6,008 bases of DNA from Thermotoga sp. (GTDB lineage: Bacteria; Thermotogota; Thermotogae; B21-G9): positions 1 through 6,008 of the forward strand of contig QNAU01000080.1 in NCBI GenBank assembly GCA_003641545.1. The letters are read 5' to 3'. The position numbers and the translations under genes were made by a program. Of this stretch, positions 1-5,712 are shown in pieces (the first letter of the stretch is position 1; each line of letters begins with the position of its first letter). The notes beneath the pieces were generated by a model, which saw only the letters and a program-made list of their open reading frames with translations, did not search any database and was not told the DNA's origin.

Positions 1-1
1 C

Positions 2-217
2 CTGAAGATATTTGGTTCCTACGTTGAGAGGAAACAGACAGAGACGAGTGATATAGATTTGATCGTGGAATTTTATGAAGTGCCAACTTTAATTGAACTC
101 GTAAGAATCGAAGAAGAACTAACTGAACTTCTGGGTGTGAAAGTGGATCTTTTGACTGAGGAAAGCATAAGTCCTTTTATAAGACCCTACATAAAGGAAA
201 TTGAGGTTATAAGATGA
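2..217 (+). CDS. mntA: MntA-type nucleotidyltransferase antitoxin, C-terminal 71 residues (5' end cut by window edge)
   Basis: The reading frame is open from base 2 to the TGA at 215-217 and lacks its start, which lies left of the window. The visible part has the minimal nucleotidyltransferase (MNT, DNA polymerase beta fold) signature: G5-S6 of the nucleotide-binding GS motif, then D17-x-D19 (SDIDL), and a third acidic residue D49 in VKVDLL. Numbers count from the first visible codon. These are the three metal-binding acids of the family. Known MntA antitoxins transfer AMP groups onto a tyrosine of the partner HEPN toxin and so inactivate it. The stop overlaps the hepT start as ATGA (214-217), so the two are translationally coupled. 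All visible catalytic residues are intact, so it is probably an active antitoxin. Only a few dozen N-terminal residues should be missing, since family members are about 100 residues long. Confidence 0.88.
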   Translation: MKIFGSYVERKQTETSDIDLIVEFYEVPTLIELVRIEEELTELLGVKVDLLTEESISPFIRPYIKEIEVIR

Positions 218-555
218 AGAAAGCGAAACCATATCTTGAGCATATTCTTCAAGAGTGTGATTTTCTAATCGAAAATTCTAAGGGACTTGAATATGATAAT
301 TTTATGAAAGATCCTATAATGATACGCGCTTTCACGAGGAGTCTTGAGATTATAGGGGAAGCTGTAAGGAATCTACCACAGGATTTTAAAGAGAAATATC
401 CCAACGTTCCTTGGAAGGAAATAGCAGGTATGAGAAATAAACTTATCCACGAATATTTTGGAGTAAATTATGGGATCATCTGGAGAACGGTGAAGGAGGA
501 TATTCCAAGGCTCAGAACACAGATAAACGAAATTTTCAAAAAGGAAATGTTATAG
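214..555 (+). CDS. hepT: HepT-like HEPN-domain toxin (putative ribonuclease), 113 aa
   Basis: This is a small, mainly helical HEPN/DUF86-type protein of the usual family length. The diagnostic R-x4-H-x-Y motif is complete: R74, then NKLI, H79, E80 and Y81. In HEPN toxins the Arg and His form the RNase site at the dimer interface, and the Tyr is the residue that MntA-type partners modify with AMP. The start is set by GAGG at 203-206, seven bases before ATG 214, and by the ATGA overlap with the antitoxin gene. The product is expected to be a cytoplasmic RNA-cleaving toxin held in check by MntA. Base composition is low in G+C: 17 of 60 bases at 241-300 are G or C, against 30 of 60 at 1081-1140 in apgM. 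This fits a mobile gene pair that arrived separately from the downstream operon. Family assignment is secure; RNase activity is inferred from the motif. Confidence 0.92.
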   Translation: MKKAKPYLEHILQECDFLIENSKGLEYDNFMKDPIMIRAFTRSLEIIGEAVRNLPQDFKEKYPNVPWKEIAGMRNKLIHEYFGVNYGIIWRTVKEDIPRLRTQINEIFKKEML

Positions 556-556
556 C

Positions 557-572
557 GAATCCCTGAATCCCT
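557..572. repeat. 8-bp direct tandem repeat after hepT
   Basis: GAATCCCT occurs twice back to back (557-564 and 565-572), starting two bases after the hepT stop codon. No hairpin followed by a T-run is seen here, so it does not look like an intrinsic terminator. The rest of the 556-687 gap holds no convincing gene or RNA. Confidence 0.6.
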
Positions 573-687
573 ATTCCTTTGTATGATTCAATTGTGAGGT
601 TCGTATCATGAGCAACTCCATCCACTCTTTGATGCCCTCATTCACTTTCCACATTCATCCACTTTGTTGTGTCCTCGCTTGAAAACG

Positions 688-716
688 TTGAACAAATACC
701 ACAGATTGAGTATAAT
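688..716 (+). promoter_or_regulatory. Sigma-70-type promoter for the apgM-pil operon
   Basis: A TTGAAC -35 box (688-693, five of six consensus bases) and a perfect TATAAT -10 box (711-716) are separated by exactly 17 bp. Transcription should start near 723, giving a leader of about 42 bases before the apgM ATG at 765. It is the only strong promoter I see in front of the + strand gene run from 765 to the right edge, where genes are too tightly spaced for other intergenic promoters. The leader contains the short palindrome TGATATCA (730-737), whose role is unknown. Confidence 0.85.
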
Positions 717-747
717 GGTTTTAAATCGATGATATCAAATGAAAACT

Positions 748-756
748 GGAGGTGAT
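748..756 (+). promoter_or_regulatory. Ribosome binding site of apgM (decides the start)
   Basis: GGAGGTGAT can pair along its whole length with the 3' end of 16S rRNA. It lies eight bases before ATG 765. The upstream in-frame TTG at 756 overlaps this site itself and cannot be served by it, so ATG 765 is preferred. Confidence 0.8.
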
Positions 757-764
757 TGTGCAAG

Positions 765-1976
765 ATGTACAGTGTAGATAGACAGGAAATTCTGAGTAAA
801 CTGCTGGAGAAGAACGAAACGAAGATGATTCTTCTCATCATGGATGGGCTCGGTGATCTTCCGAAGGATGGAAAAACCCCCCTGCAAACCGCGAAAAAAC
901 CGAATTTGGATTCCTTAGCCAAAGAGAGTGCCCTTGGACAGATCATACCGGTACTTCCAGGTATAACCCCCGGAAGTGGTCCCGCACATCTTTCTTTGTT
1001 CGGATACGATCCCATAAAGTATGTCATCGGGAGGGGAATTCTGGAGGCGCTCGGTGTTGGTGTCGATGTGGAGGACAGGGATCTCGTCGCGAGGGGAAAT
1101 TTCGCGACGATAGATGGAGATATCGTGGTCGATAGAAGAGCGGGAAGACCTCCGACCGAGGAGAATGCGAAGATTTGTGAGAAGATAAATGATAAAATAA
1201 AGGAAATAGAAGGTGTCAAAGTTAAGGTATTTCCCGGAAAGGAACACAGATTCGTCGTCAAATTCACCGGAGATGGTTTGGACGACAGGTTGACCGATGC
1301 AGATCCCGAGAAGAATGGACTTCCGATAGTTTGGTCTAAACCGCTGGTTGAAGAGGCTGAAAAAACCGCAAGAATCGTCAACGAATTTCTGAGAAGGTTG
1401 AAAGAACTGCTGAAGGATGAACCGAAGATGAATTTCGCACTCTTGAGAGGTTTTTCAAAGTATCCGGAACTACCAAAATTCCCCGAGGTTTTCGGGATAA
1501 GATCGGCAGCGATAGCGACGTATCCAATGTACAAAGGATTGGCGAAACTCGTGGGTATGGATGTCATAGAGACCGGTCAGACTGTCGAGGAAGAGGTCGA
1601 AACTTTGAAGAATATTTACAATGACTACGATTTCTTCTATTTCCATGTGAAGAAGACCGATTCTTACGGAGAAGATGGAAACTTCGAGATGAAGGTGAAG
1701 GTGATAGAGGAAACGGATAAAATCATTCCGGAGATATTGAAACTCGATCCGGATGTTTTGGTCATAACAGGTGATCATTCGACGCCCTGTTCCATGAAAT
1801 CTCACAGCTGGCATCCCGTTCCGTACATGTTGAGATCCAAGTTCACGAGACATGGTTGTTCCACGAAATTCGATGAGTATGAATGTTCCAGGGGTGTTCT
1901 TGGGACGTTCTATTCGATAGACTCCATGAGTTTGATGCTTGCGAATGCACAGAGGCTCAAGAAGTATGGAGCTTGA
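765..1976 (+). CDS. apgM: 2,3-bisphosphoglycerate-independent phosphoglycerate mutase, archaeal (ApgM) type, 403 aa
   Basis: This cytoplasmic enzyme interconverts 3- and 2-phosphoglycerate in glycolysis/gluconeogenesis and belongs to the alkaline phosphatase superfamily. Seen in order: metal-binding D27 in MDGLGD; TPLQTAKKPNLD near 38-49; the catalytic serine S71 in PGSGPAHLSLFGYDP, which carries the phosphoserine intermediate; the inserted phosphotransfer domain around 100-250; D299 in KKTDSYGEDG; D337-H338 in TGDHSTP; and H347 in KSHSWHP. Length matches the family's usual 400 or so residues. The odd point is E303, where archaeal relatives usually have a His metal ligand four residues after the Asp (D-x3-H). 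ATG 765 is chosen over TTG 756 because of the ribosome site. It is the first gene after the 688-716 promoter and only 18 bases separate it from pilC, so it is probably co-transcribed with the pilus/secretion genes. Some databases call such proteins phosphonopyruvate decarboxylase-related; the motifs favour mutase. Confidence 0.93.
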   Translation: MYSVDRQEILSKLLEKNETKMILLIMDGLGDLPKDGKTPLQTAKKPNLDSLAKESALGQIIPVLPGITPGSGPAHLSLFGYDPIKYVIGRGILEALGVGVDVEDRDLVARGNFATIDGDIVVDRRAGRPPTEENAKICEKINDKIKEIEGVKVKVFPGKEHRFVVKFTGDGLDDRLTDADPEKNGLPIVWSKPLVEEAEKTARIVNEFLRRLKELLKDEPKMNFALLRGFSKYPELPKFPEVFGIRSAAIATYPMYKGLAKLVGMDVIETGQTVEEEVETLKNIYNDYDFFYFHVKKTDSYGEDGNFEMKVKVIEETDKIIPEILKLDPDVLVITGDHSTPCSMKSHSWHPVPYMLRSKFTRHGCSTKFDEYECSRGVLGTFYSIDSMSLMLANAQRLKKYGA

Positions 1977-1980
1977 TTCA

Positions 1981-1987
1981 GGGGGAG
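1981..1987 (+). promoter_or_regulatory. Ribosome binding site of pilC, G-rich type
   Basis: GGGGGAG lies seven bases before the GTG start at 1995, inside the 18-base apgM-pilC gap. It differs from GGAGG by a G in place of A, allowing one G-U pair with the anti-Shine-Dalgarno. A similar G5 run recurs before the next two genes. Confidence 0.65.
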
Positions 1988-1994
1988 ATAACGA

Positions 1995-3188
1995 GTGCCC
2001 ATTTATTCTTATCAAGTCATGTCCCCTGATGGAAAGAAGATCAGGGGTTCCATGGAAGCAGTGAGCGAGATGACGGTGATAAACACCCTGACGAACAAGG
2101 GCTTCGTGATACTCGACATAAAAGAAGTAAAGAGAAGGGGATTCGGACCAATATTCGCAGTAAAACTTGAAGACATCGTCACATTCTCAAGACAGTTATC
2201 CGTCATGATCTCCGCTGGTGTAAGGATAAGGAATGCCCTCGAAATTCTCTCGAAACAAGAGAGTTTTTCCAAGAGGTTCAGGAGGGTTTTGAGCAACATC
2301 ATCGTATCACTCGAAACCGGTTTGAGTCTTGCGGAAGCTATGAGAAATGAAAAGGTTTTCGACGAGATATTCATCAACCTCGTGGAATCCGGAGAAAAAG
2401 GTGGTGTCCTCGACATAGCACTCGAAAGGATCGCGACATTCTACGAGGATATGAAACGTCTGAGGGACGAGGTAAAATCTGCGATGACGTATCCAATATT
2501 CGTTCTCATATTCGCGATAATCATCGTGTTCGTGATAAGTTTCTTCATACTTCCAAGATTGATAAGCGCCTTTGGAACCTTGCCGACGAATCCCGTCATA
2601 AACACATTGATAAAGGTCAACAGGTTCCTGTCGGACAACTGGAGCTGGGTGTTGGTGGCTGGCATTTCGATCGCCGTCGGATTGTATGTATTCTTCAAGA
2701 CGAAAATCGGTGTCAGGGTCAAATCGATCATGGCAAACGTCATACCGATTGTCAGAAGCATAAGATACGGTCTCGCGGTTGAGAGATTCACGAGAACCCT
2801 CGGTGTTCTTCTCGAAAGCGGTGTCGCCATAACCGATGCGATAGAGCTCGCAGCCAGATCCTCGGAGAACCACAGGATAGAGGATGCAGCACCTGAGATG
2901 GTCGATATGGTTAAGAAAGGAGTATCGCTGAAAGAAGCACTTTTAACGGTTGGTGTTCTACCGAAGATAGTCGCCGAGATGGTTGGAACGGGTGAGGAGA
3001 CTGGTAAACTTCCGGAAATACTTGAGAAGGTGTCGGAGTTCTACGACGAGGAAGTCAGAAACAAGGTGAAGAAACTCGTGTCCATGGTCGAACCGATGAT
3101 GATCGCACTCGTCGGTGGATTCATCGCCTTCTTGGCTCTGACGATGTATCAAACCATCTTCACGATGCAACAGAGCATCGGAAGATGA
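1995..3188 (+). CDS. pilC: Type IV pilus / type II secretion inner-membrane platform protein (PilC/GspF family), 397 aa
   Basis: This polytopic inner-membrane protein is the platform on which the assembly ATPase acts when (pseudo)pilins are extracted from the membrane. It has the full family layout: an N-terminal cap (MPIYSYQVMSPDGKKIRG); a first T2SF helical domain at about 60-160 (FSRQLSVMISAGV); membrane segments at about 166-188 and 217-235; a second T2SF domain at about 262-360 (RFTRTLGVLLESGVAITDAI, then GTGEETGKLPEIL); and a last membrane segment at about 366-390 beginning in the conserved VEPMMI. The two halves repeat the same S/L-x-GV-x-I-x-A-I/L pattern, as in all PilC/GspF proteins, and length is typical. 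The GTG start at 1995 gives the standard N-terminus. Its stop TGA (3186-3188) overlaps two out-of-frame ATGs just before the prepilin-like gene. The family is certain; pilus versus secretion use cannot be decided here, though the pilMNO neighbours favour the pilus-type name. Confidence 0.95.
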   Translation: MPIYSYQVMSPDGKKIRGSMEAVSEMTVINTLTNKGFVILDIKEVKRRGFGPIFAVKLEDIVTFSRQLSVMISAGVRIRNALEILSKQESFSKRFRRVLSNIIVSLETGLSLAEAMRNEKVFDEIFINLVESGEKGGVLDIALERIATFYEDMKRLRDEVKSAMTYPIFVLIFAIIIVFVISFFILPRLISAFGTLPTNPVINTLIKVNRFLSDNWSWVLVAGISIAVGLYVFFKTKIGVRVKSIMANVIPIVRSIRYGLAVERFTRTLGVLLESGVAITDAIELAARSSENHRIEDAAPEMVDMVKKGVSLKEALLTVGVLPKIVAEMVGTGEETGKLPEILEKVSEFYDEEVRNKVKKLVSMVEPMMIALVGGFIAFLALTMYQTIFTMQQSIGR

Positions 3189-3189
3189 T

Positions 3190-3196
3190 GGGGGGA
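3190..3196 (+). promoter_or_regulatory. G-run, probable ribosome binding site of the prepilin-like gene
   Basis: GGGGGGA starts two bases after the pilC stop and ends seven bases before ATA 3204. The spacing and G-rich character match the sites before pilC (1981) and pilM (3611). The same six-G run is also a possible slippage or sequencing-indel site, because one G fewer would join ATG 3188 in frame to the prepilin. Confidence 0.5.
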
Positions 3197-3203
3197 ATGG
3201 GAA

Positions 3204-3611
3204 ATAGGGTTCAGTTTAACTGAACTGTTGATTTCCGTGGTGATAATTTTTTTACTCACTTTGCCGGTTGTCCTATTGCTCGAGACATACAACTTCTTCG
3301 CCGAAGAACTTGAAACGATATCGGTTTTCATGGATGTGAACGCATTCAGAAGATCTCCCATCGCAACCGGTGAAAAATCGAGATTCATAGTTTTCCAGAA
3401 TGAGTACAGATTCAACGAGATGGGTGATCTTCGAACGAATGAATTGAATTTTCTGAGAATTGAAAACTGGACCAACGGTGGAAGGTATTACATTACGAAG
3501 GACGGATTCCCCGAAAGGGTCGGTTCATTCGTTCTGGATGGAGAGGATGGAAGGTGGAAGATAACGCTGACGCCCGTCGTGGGAAAGGTCAATCTTTACA
3601 GGTTAAAGTGA
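3204..3611 (+). CDS. Type IV prepilin-like (minor pilin/pseudopilin) protein with a non-standard start, about 135 aa
   Basis: The frame reads G|FSLTELLISVVIIFLL right after 3204. This is a class III prepilin signal: Gly at -1, Phe at +1, Glu at +5, then an unbroken hydrophobic helix with a Pro at mature position 19. After about 25 hydrophobic residues comes a small soluble domain ending in beta-like strands (GRYYITKDGFPERVGSFVLDG, WKITLTPVVGKVNLYRLK), resembling GspH/FimT-type minor pseudopilins. Role: after cleavage by a prepilin peptidase it would join a pilus or pseudopilus, probably near the tip. The start is unresolved. No ATG/GTG/TTG lies in frame between the pilC stop (3186-3188, same frame) and the signal; the first such codon is TTG 3228, which falls inside the helix and would remove the processing site. 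ATA 3204, well spaced after the G-run, would give a leader of only Met-Gly. ATG 3185, 3188 and 3197 are one frame off. Confidence 0.78.
   Translation: MGFSLTELLISVVIIFLLTLPVVLLLETYNFFAEELETISVFMDVNAFRRSPIATGEKSRFIVFQNEYRFNEMGDLRTNELNFLRIENWTNGGRYYITKDGFPERVGSFVLDGEDGRWKITLTPVVGKVNLYRLK
3209..3225 (+). repeat. 17-nt palindrome at the start of the prepilin-like gene
   Basis: GTTCAGTT (3209-3216) and AACTGAAC (3218-3225) are perfect inverted copies around a single central T. In RNA this gives a seven-base-pair stem with a UUA loop. It covers the codons for the conserved F-S-L-T-E-L of the prepilin site and starts two bases after the ATA codon at 3204-3206. There is no T-run after it, so it is not a terminator. 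Confidence 0.7.
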
Positions 3612-3616
3612 GGGGG
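3611..3616 (+). promoter_or_regulatory. Ribosome binding site of the pilM-like gene (decides the start)
   Basis: AGGGGG ends seven bases before TTG 3624 but only one base before GTG 3618. The usual spacing therefore points to TTG 3624 as the start, two codons shorter than the longest reading. The site begins on the last base of the prepilin-like gene's stop codon (3609-3611). Confidence 0.6.
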
Positions 3617-3623
3617 CGTGATC

Positions 3624-4673
3624 TTGCAGGTATTCTACAGGGACAGTTTGGGTATCGAGATAACCAGTTTCTACGTTTCACACGTTAAATTGAGAAAGAA
3701 GGGGAAGAGACTGAAGATACTGAACAGTGGTATCAAGTTCGCAAAATACACCGCGGATGAAGGTGAACGGCACGAACAAATATTGCAGTTCTTGAAGGAG
3801 ATTAAAAAAGAGGCGAAATACGACATCGAGGATATCCTGGTGGTGAACTTCCCGATGGATGAGTTGTTGTTCTGGAGGATGACCCTACCGAAGATGAACG
3901 AGGAACAGATGAAGAACGCAGCTAAGATACAAATAAACAAGGAGTTGAATGTTCCGATAGAGGACATCATCCTGGATTTCGTCGACATAGGTGTTAGCGG
4001 TGTGATGAAGGATCTCGGCATCTTCATAACGAAGGTTCAAACGGTGAATAGGATCGTTTCCATGCTCAGAAGTGCGGGATTCGATGAACCCGATGTGGTG
4101 GATGTGGATTTTCTGAAGTATCTTCATCTGTGTGATAAAAATAGATTTTCCACGCTCGATTTCGTCGCGATAGAATCCTTCGAAGGAACGACGATAGCCA
4201 TCATACAGGAAGGGAAGATAGCGTGGATGGAAGTAAGTCCGATTTCTCTCATGGAGCTTGCATACATGCTGTCGGATAATTATGGGGTTAGCGTTGAAAA
4301 TGCGCTGAAGATTCTGGCTGAAGGCTCGGAGATAGGTTCATTCGGAAAGGACGTGTCCGAGATTCTGGATGCACATTACAGGAACACCGGATTGGAGATA
4401 GAAAAACTGATAAGATCATTCGCATCTTCAAGAAAGATGGACATAGGCAAAGCGACTTTGTATCTCTTCTCGGTGAATCTCAGAATGTCGAACGAGTTCG
4501 CAAAATACATAGAAAATACGGGGATACTCGGTGGAATACCCGTCAGGGTTCTACCACTCAGAAACGATGTGCCAGTTTTCTCTGCCCCAATCGGGGCTCT
4601 TGGACTGGCATACAGAGGGGTGATGGAGGTTGGTGAGGGTATCTTTATATCAAAGGAAAAGGCAAAAACTTAA
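3624..4673 (+). CDS. pilM: PilM-like cytoplasmic pilus assembly protein (divergent actin-like fold), 349 aa
   Basis: PilM is an actin-like (ASKHA) protein on the cytoplasmic face of the pilus machine that grips the N-terminal tail of PilN. GspL of secretion systems has the same fold. Family marks: an N-terminal LGIEITSFYVSHVKL strand pair (9-23); the characteristic LP-x-M-x-EEQ-x-KNAA-x-IQINKELNVPIEDIILDF block at 88-119; LDFVAIESFEGTTIAI at 178-193 (second phosphate-loop position); and the closing GALGLAYRG at 324-332. No signal peptide or membrane segment is seen, and length is normal. Oddity: the nucleotide-pocket motifs are degenerate. D-x-G is replaced by E-I-T at the first loop and by I-E-S at the second, and the usual GG of the adenosine motif reads SV near 283-284. 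GTG 3618 is an alternative start. The gene lies 12 bases after the prepilin-like gene and its end overlaps pilN. Assignment rests on the fold pattern plus gene order. Confidence 0.82.
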   Translation: MQVFYRDSLGIEITSFYVSHVKLRKKGKRLKILNSGIKFAKYTADEGERHEQILQFLKEIKKEAKYDIEDILVVNFPMDELLFWRMTLPKMNEEQMKNAAKIQINKELNVPIEDIILDFVDIGVSGVMKDLGIFITKVQTVNRIVSMLRSAGFDEPDVVDVDFLKYLHLCDKNRFSTLDFVAIESFEGTTIAIIQEGKIAWMEVSPISLMELAYMLSDNYGVSVENALKILAEGSEIGSFGKDVSEILDAHYRNTGLEIEKLIRSFASSRKMDIGKATLYLFSVNLRMSNEFAKYIENTGILGGIPVRVLPLRNDVPVFSAPIGALGLAYRGVMEVGEGIFISKEKAKT

Positions 4674-5226
4674 GATCACAACCGTTATCTTTCTTTTTCT
4701 GATTCTTCTTCTTCCCGTTGTGAGTTTCAAATTCTCGCTGGATCTTTACGTGCGATACAAATTCGAGGATCTGAAATTCGAATATTCCGATGTTCTCAGC
4801 TTCAACAAACTCGATCTCGTGAACATAGAGGATTCGATAAACCTTGTTGATACAAAAACAAAGTTCCTAAGGTTGAAATTACAGAGATACATGAAAGAGA
4901 TAAAGCAGATTGAAAATGATATAAAAGACAAGTCGAATTTCTCCGAGTTCCTACAACTGCTCGACGATTTCTGGGTGGGTCAATCGAGGAACGAGAAGCT
5001 GTTTCTGAAGGAATTGCAGGTCGGTGGTGGAACCTACACGGTATCCTACTTCGAGGTGACCAATCTACCCGTTCCGATCTCTCAGCAGGCATTCCTTCAG
5101 GTCGCGAAGAGATCGAACCTTTCCGTGGATTTTTCCCAATCTGAAAAATCACCACGCCAGTACGGGAAATATAGAACCTTTCTGAACGTGGCGAGGGTGT
5201 CCACCACCAAGGAGGCGGGAAAATGA
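4633..5226 (+). CDS. pilN: PilN-like inner-membrane alignment protein, about 197 aa
   Basis: PilN is a bitopic protein: a short cytoplasmic tail binds PilM and the periplasmic part pairs with PilO. Here a basic tail (RVSLYQRKRQKLK, residues 2-14) resembles a weakened form of the conserved I-N-L-L-P PilM-binding peptide (V3-S4-L5-Y6-Q7). One membrane helix (about 15-36) follows, then a charged helical stretch likely to be coiled coil (about 43-110), and a C-terminal alpha/beta region (about 120-190) where family members have a ferredoxin-like fold. The start is ambiguous between TTG 4630 and GTG 4633. Both sit very close to GGAGG (4625-4629), and GTG is slightly better spaced. A stop at 4621-4623 rules out anything further upstream. 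The gene begins inside pilM, overlapping by about 41 bases, and ends in an ATGA overlap with pilO. Assignment leans on topology and position between pilM and pilO, because sequence in this family is poorly conserved. Confidence 0.78.
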   Translation: MRVSLYQRKRQKLKITTVIFLFLILLLPVVSFKFSLDLYVRYKFEDLKFEYSDVLSFNKLDLVNIEDSINLVDTKTKFLRLKLQRYMKEIKQIENDIKDKSNFSEFLQLLDDFWVGQSRNEKLFLKELQVGGGTYTVSYFEVTNLPVPISQQAFLQVAKRSNLSVDFSQSEKSPRQYGKYRTFLNVARVSTTKEAGK

Positions 5227-5711
5227 GCATCAGAAGGGGATGGGCTATATTTATCGTTCTGGCTGTGACGATCGTTTTGGTCGTCTTCCTCGATGTTCTA
5301 CCAACATACAGGAATCTGAAGAATCTTTCCGTGCTGAAGAATGAACTTTCAGCCCTCAAAGAGGTGACGGATGTTTACAAGAAAGCTCTGAACAGATTGA
5401 GAAGTTACGACAAGATGGTGAAAAGTTCTGCCATCGATCGTGATAAGCTTGAAAATACATTCTCGAGATTCGGTTTAGCTTATAAGAAGCAAGGTGATTC
5501 CTATTCTTTCAAAGGTTTCGTCGGTGAGAGGGAATTCAAGGAAATTCTTGATATGATCTCGAACAACACTAACCTAACGCTAACCGAGATGAAGGTTTAC
5601 AACATGCAGGAGATACCGATAACCTTTGGAAAGCCGAGGATCATCATAGCGGTGGATGGTAAGATAAAACTGCTTTCCACCTCCTTGGGAAAGACGAAAG
5701 AGGGTGGATGA
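5223..5711 (+). CDS. pilO: PilO-like inner-membrane alignment protein, 162 aa
   Basis: PilO pairs with PilN in the periplasm and connects the inner-membrane complex to the outer-membrane part; GspM is its secretion-system counterpart. The sequence shows a short basic N-terminus (MSIRRG), one membrane helix at about 7-26, a coiled-coil-like segment at about 28-66 (LKNLSVLKNELSALKEV), and a compact alpha/beta domain at about 74-152. That domain has the YSFKGFVGEREFKEILDMI strand-helix element seen in PilO ferredoxin-like domains. ATG 5223 overlaps the pilN stop as ATGA, and GGAGG at 5211-5215 lies seven bases before it, so the start is secure. It is somewhat shorter than the common PilO length of about 200. 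Function is inferred from architecture and from following pilM and pilN in the usual order. Confidence 0.78.
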   Translation: MSIRRGWAIFIVLAVTIVLVVFLDVLPTYRNLKNLSVLKNELSALKEVTDVYKKALNRLRSYDKMVKSSAIDRDKLENTFSRFGLAYKKQGDSYSFKGFVGEREFKEILDMISNNTNLTLTEMKVYNMQEIPITFGKPRIIIAVDGKIKLLSTSLGKTKEGG

Positions 5712-5712
5712 G

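Noticed and set aside
583..608. ATGAT...ATCAT inverted repeat after hepT as a possible terminator
   Set aside because: Only a five-base stem with a long loop and no T-run; too weak to call.
571..654. 27-codon minus-strand ORF (ATG complement at 652-654, stop at 571-573) in the hepT-apgM gap, encoding a helix-like peptide with KEWMELLMIR
   Set aside because: No ribosome site in front of it and no recognisable family. It could be the tail of a decayed gene, but nothing else in the gap supports that.
756..764. TTG 756 as an earlier start for apgM
   Set aside because: It overlaps the ribosome site GGAGGTGAT, so ribosomes bound there cannot place it in the P site; ATG 765 is properly spaced.
638..1567. 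Long minus-strand open frame (309 codons) opposite apgM
   Set aside because: Its product is Ser/Phe/Pro-rich with no domain pattern, and it lies antisense to a gene whose catalytic motifs are all intact; it is a shadow of apgM codon bias.
1470..2015. Minus-strand open frame of 181 codons across the apgM end and pilC start
   Set aside because: His/Arg/Ile-rich low-quality translation, no ribosome site seen, fully covered by a real + strand gene.
2307..2873. Minus-strand open frames within pilC (188 and 129 codons)
   Set aside because: Antisense to a fully conserved PilC protein; their residue make-up is the mirror of pilC codons.
3228..3230. TTG 3228 as the start of the prepilin-like gene
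   Set aside because: It falls inside the conserved hydrophobic helix and would discard the G|FSLTE processing site; no suitably spaced ribosome site precedes it.
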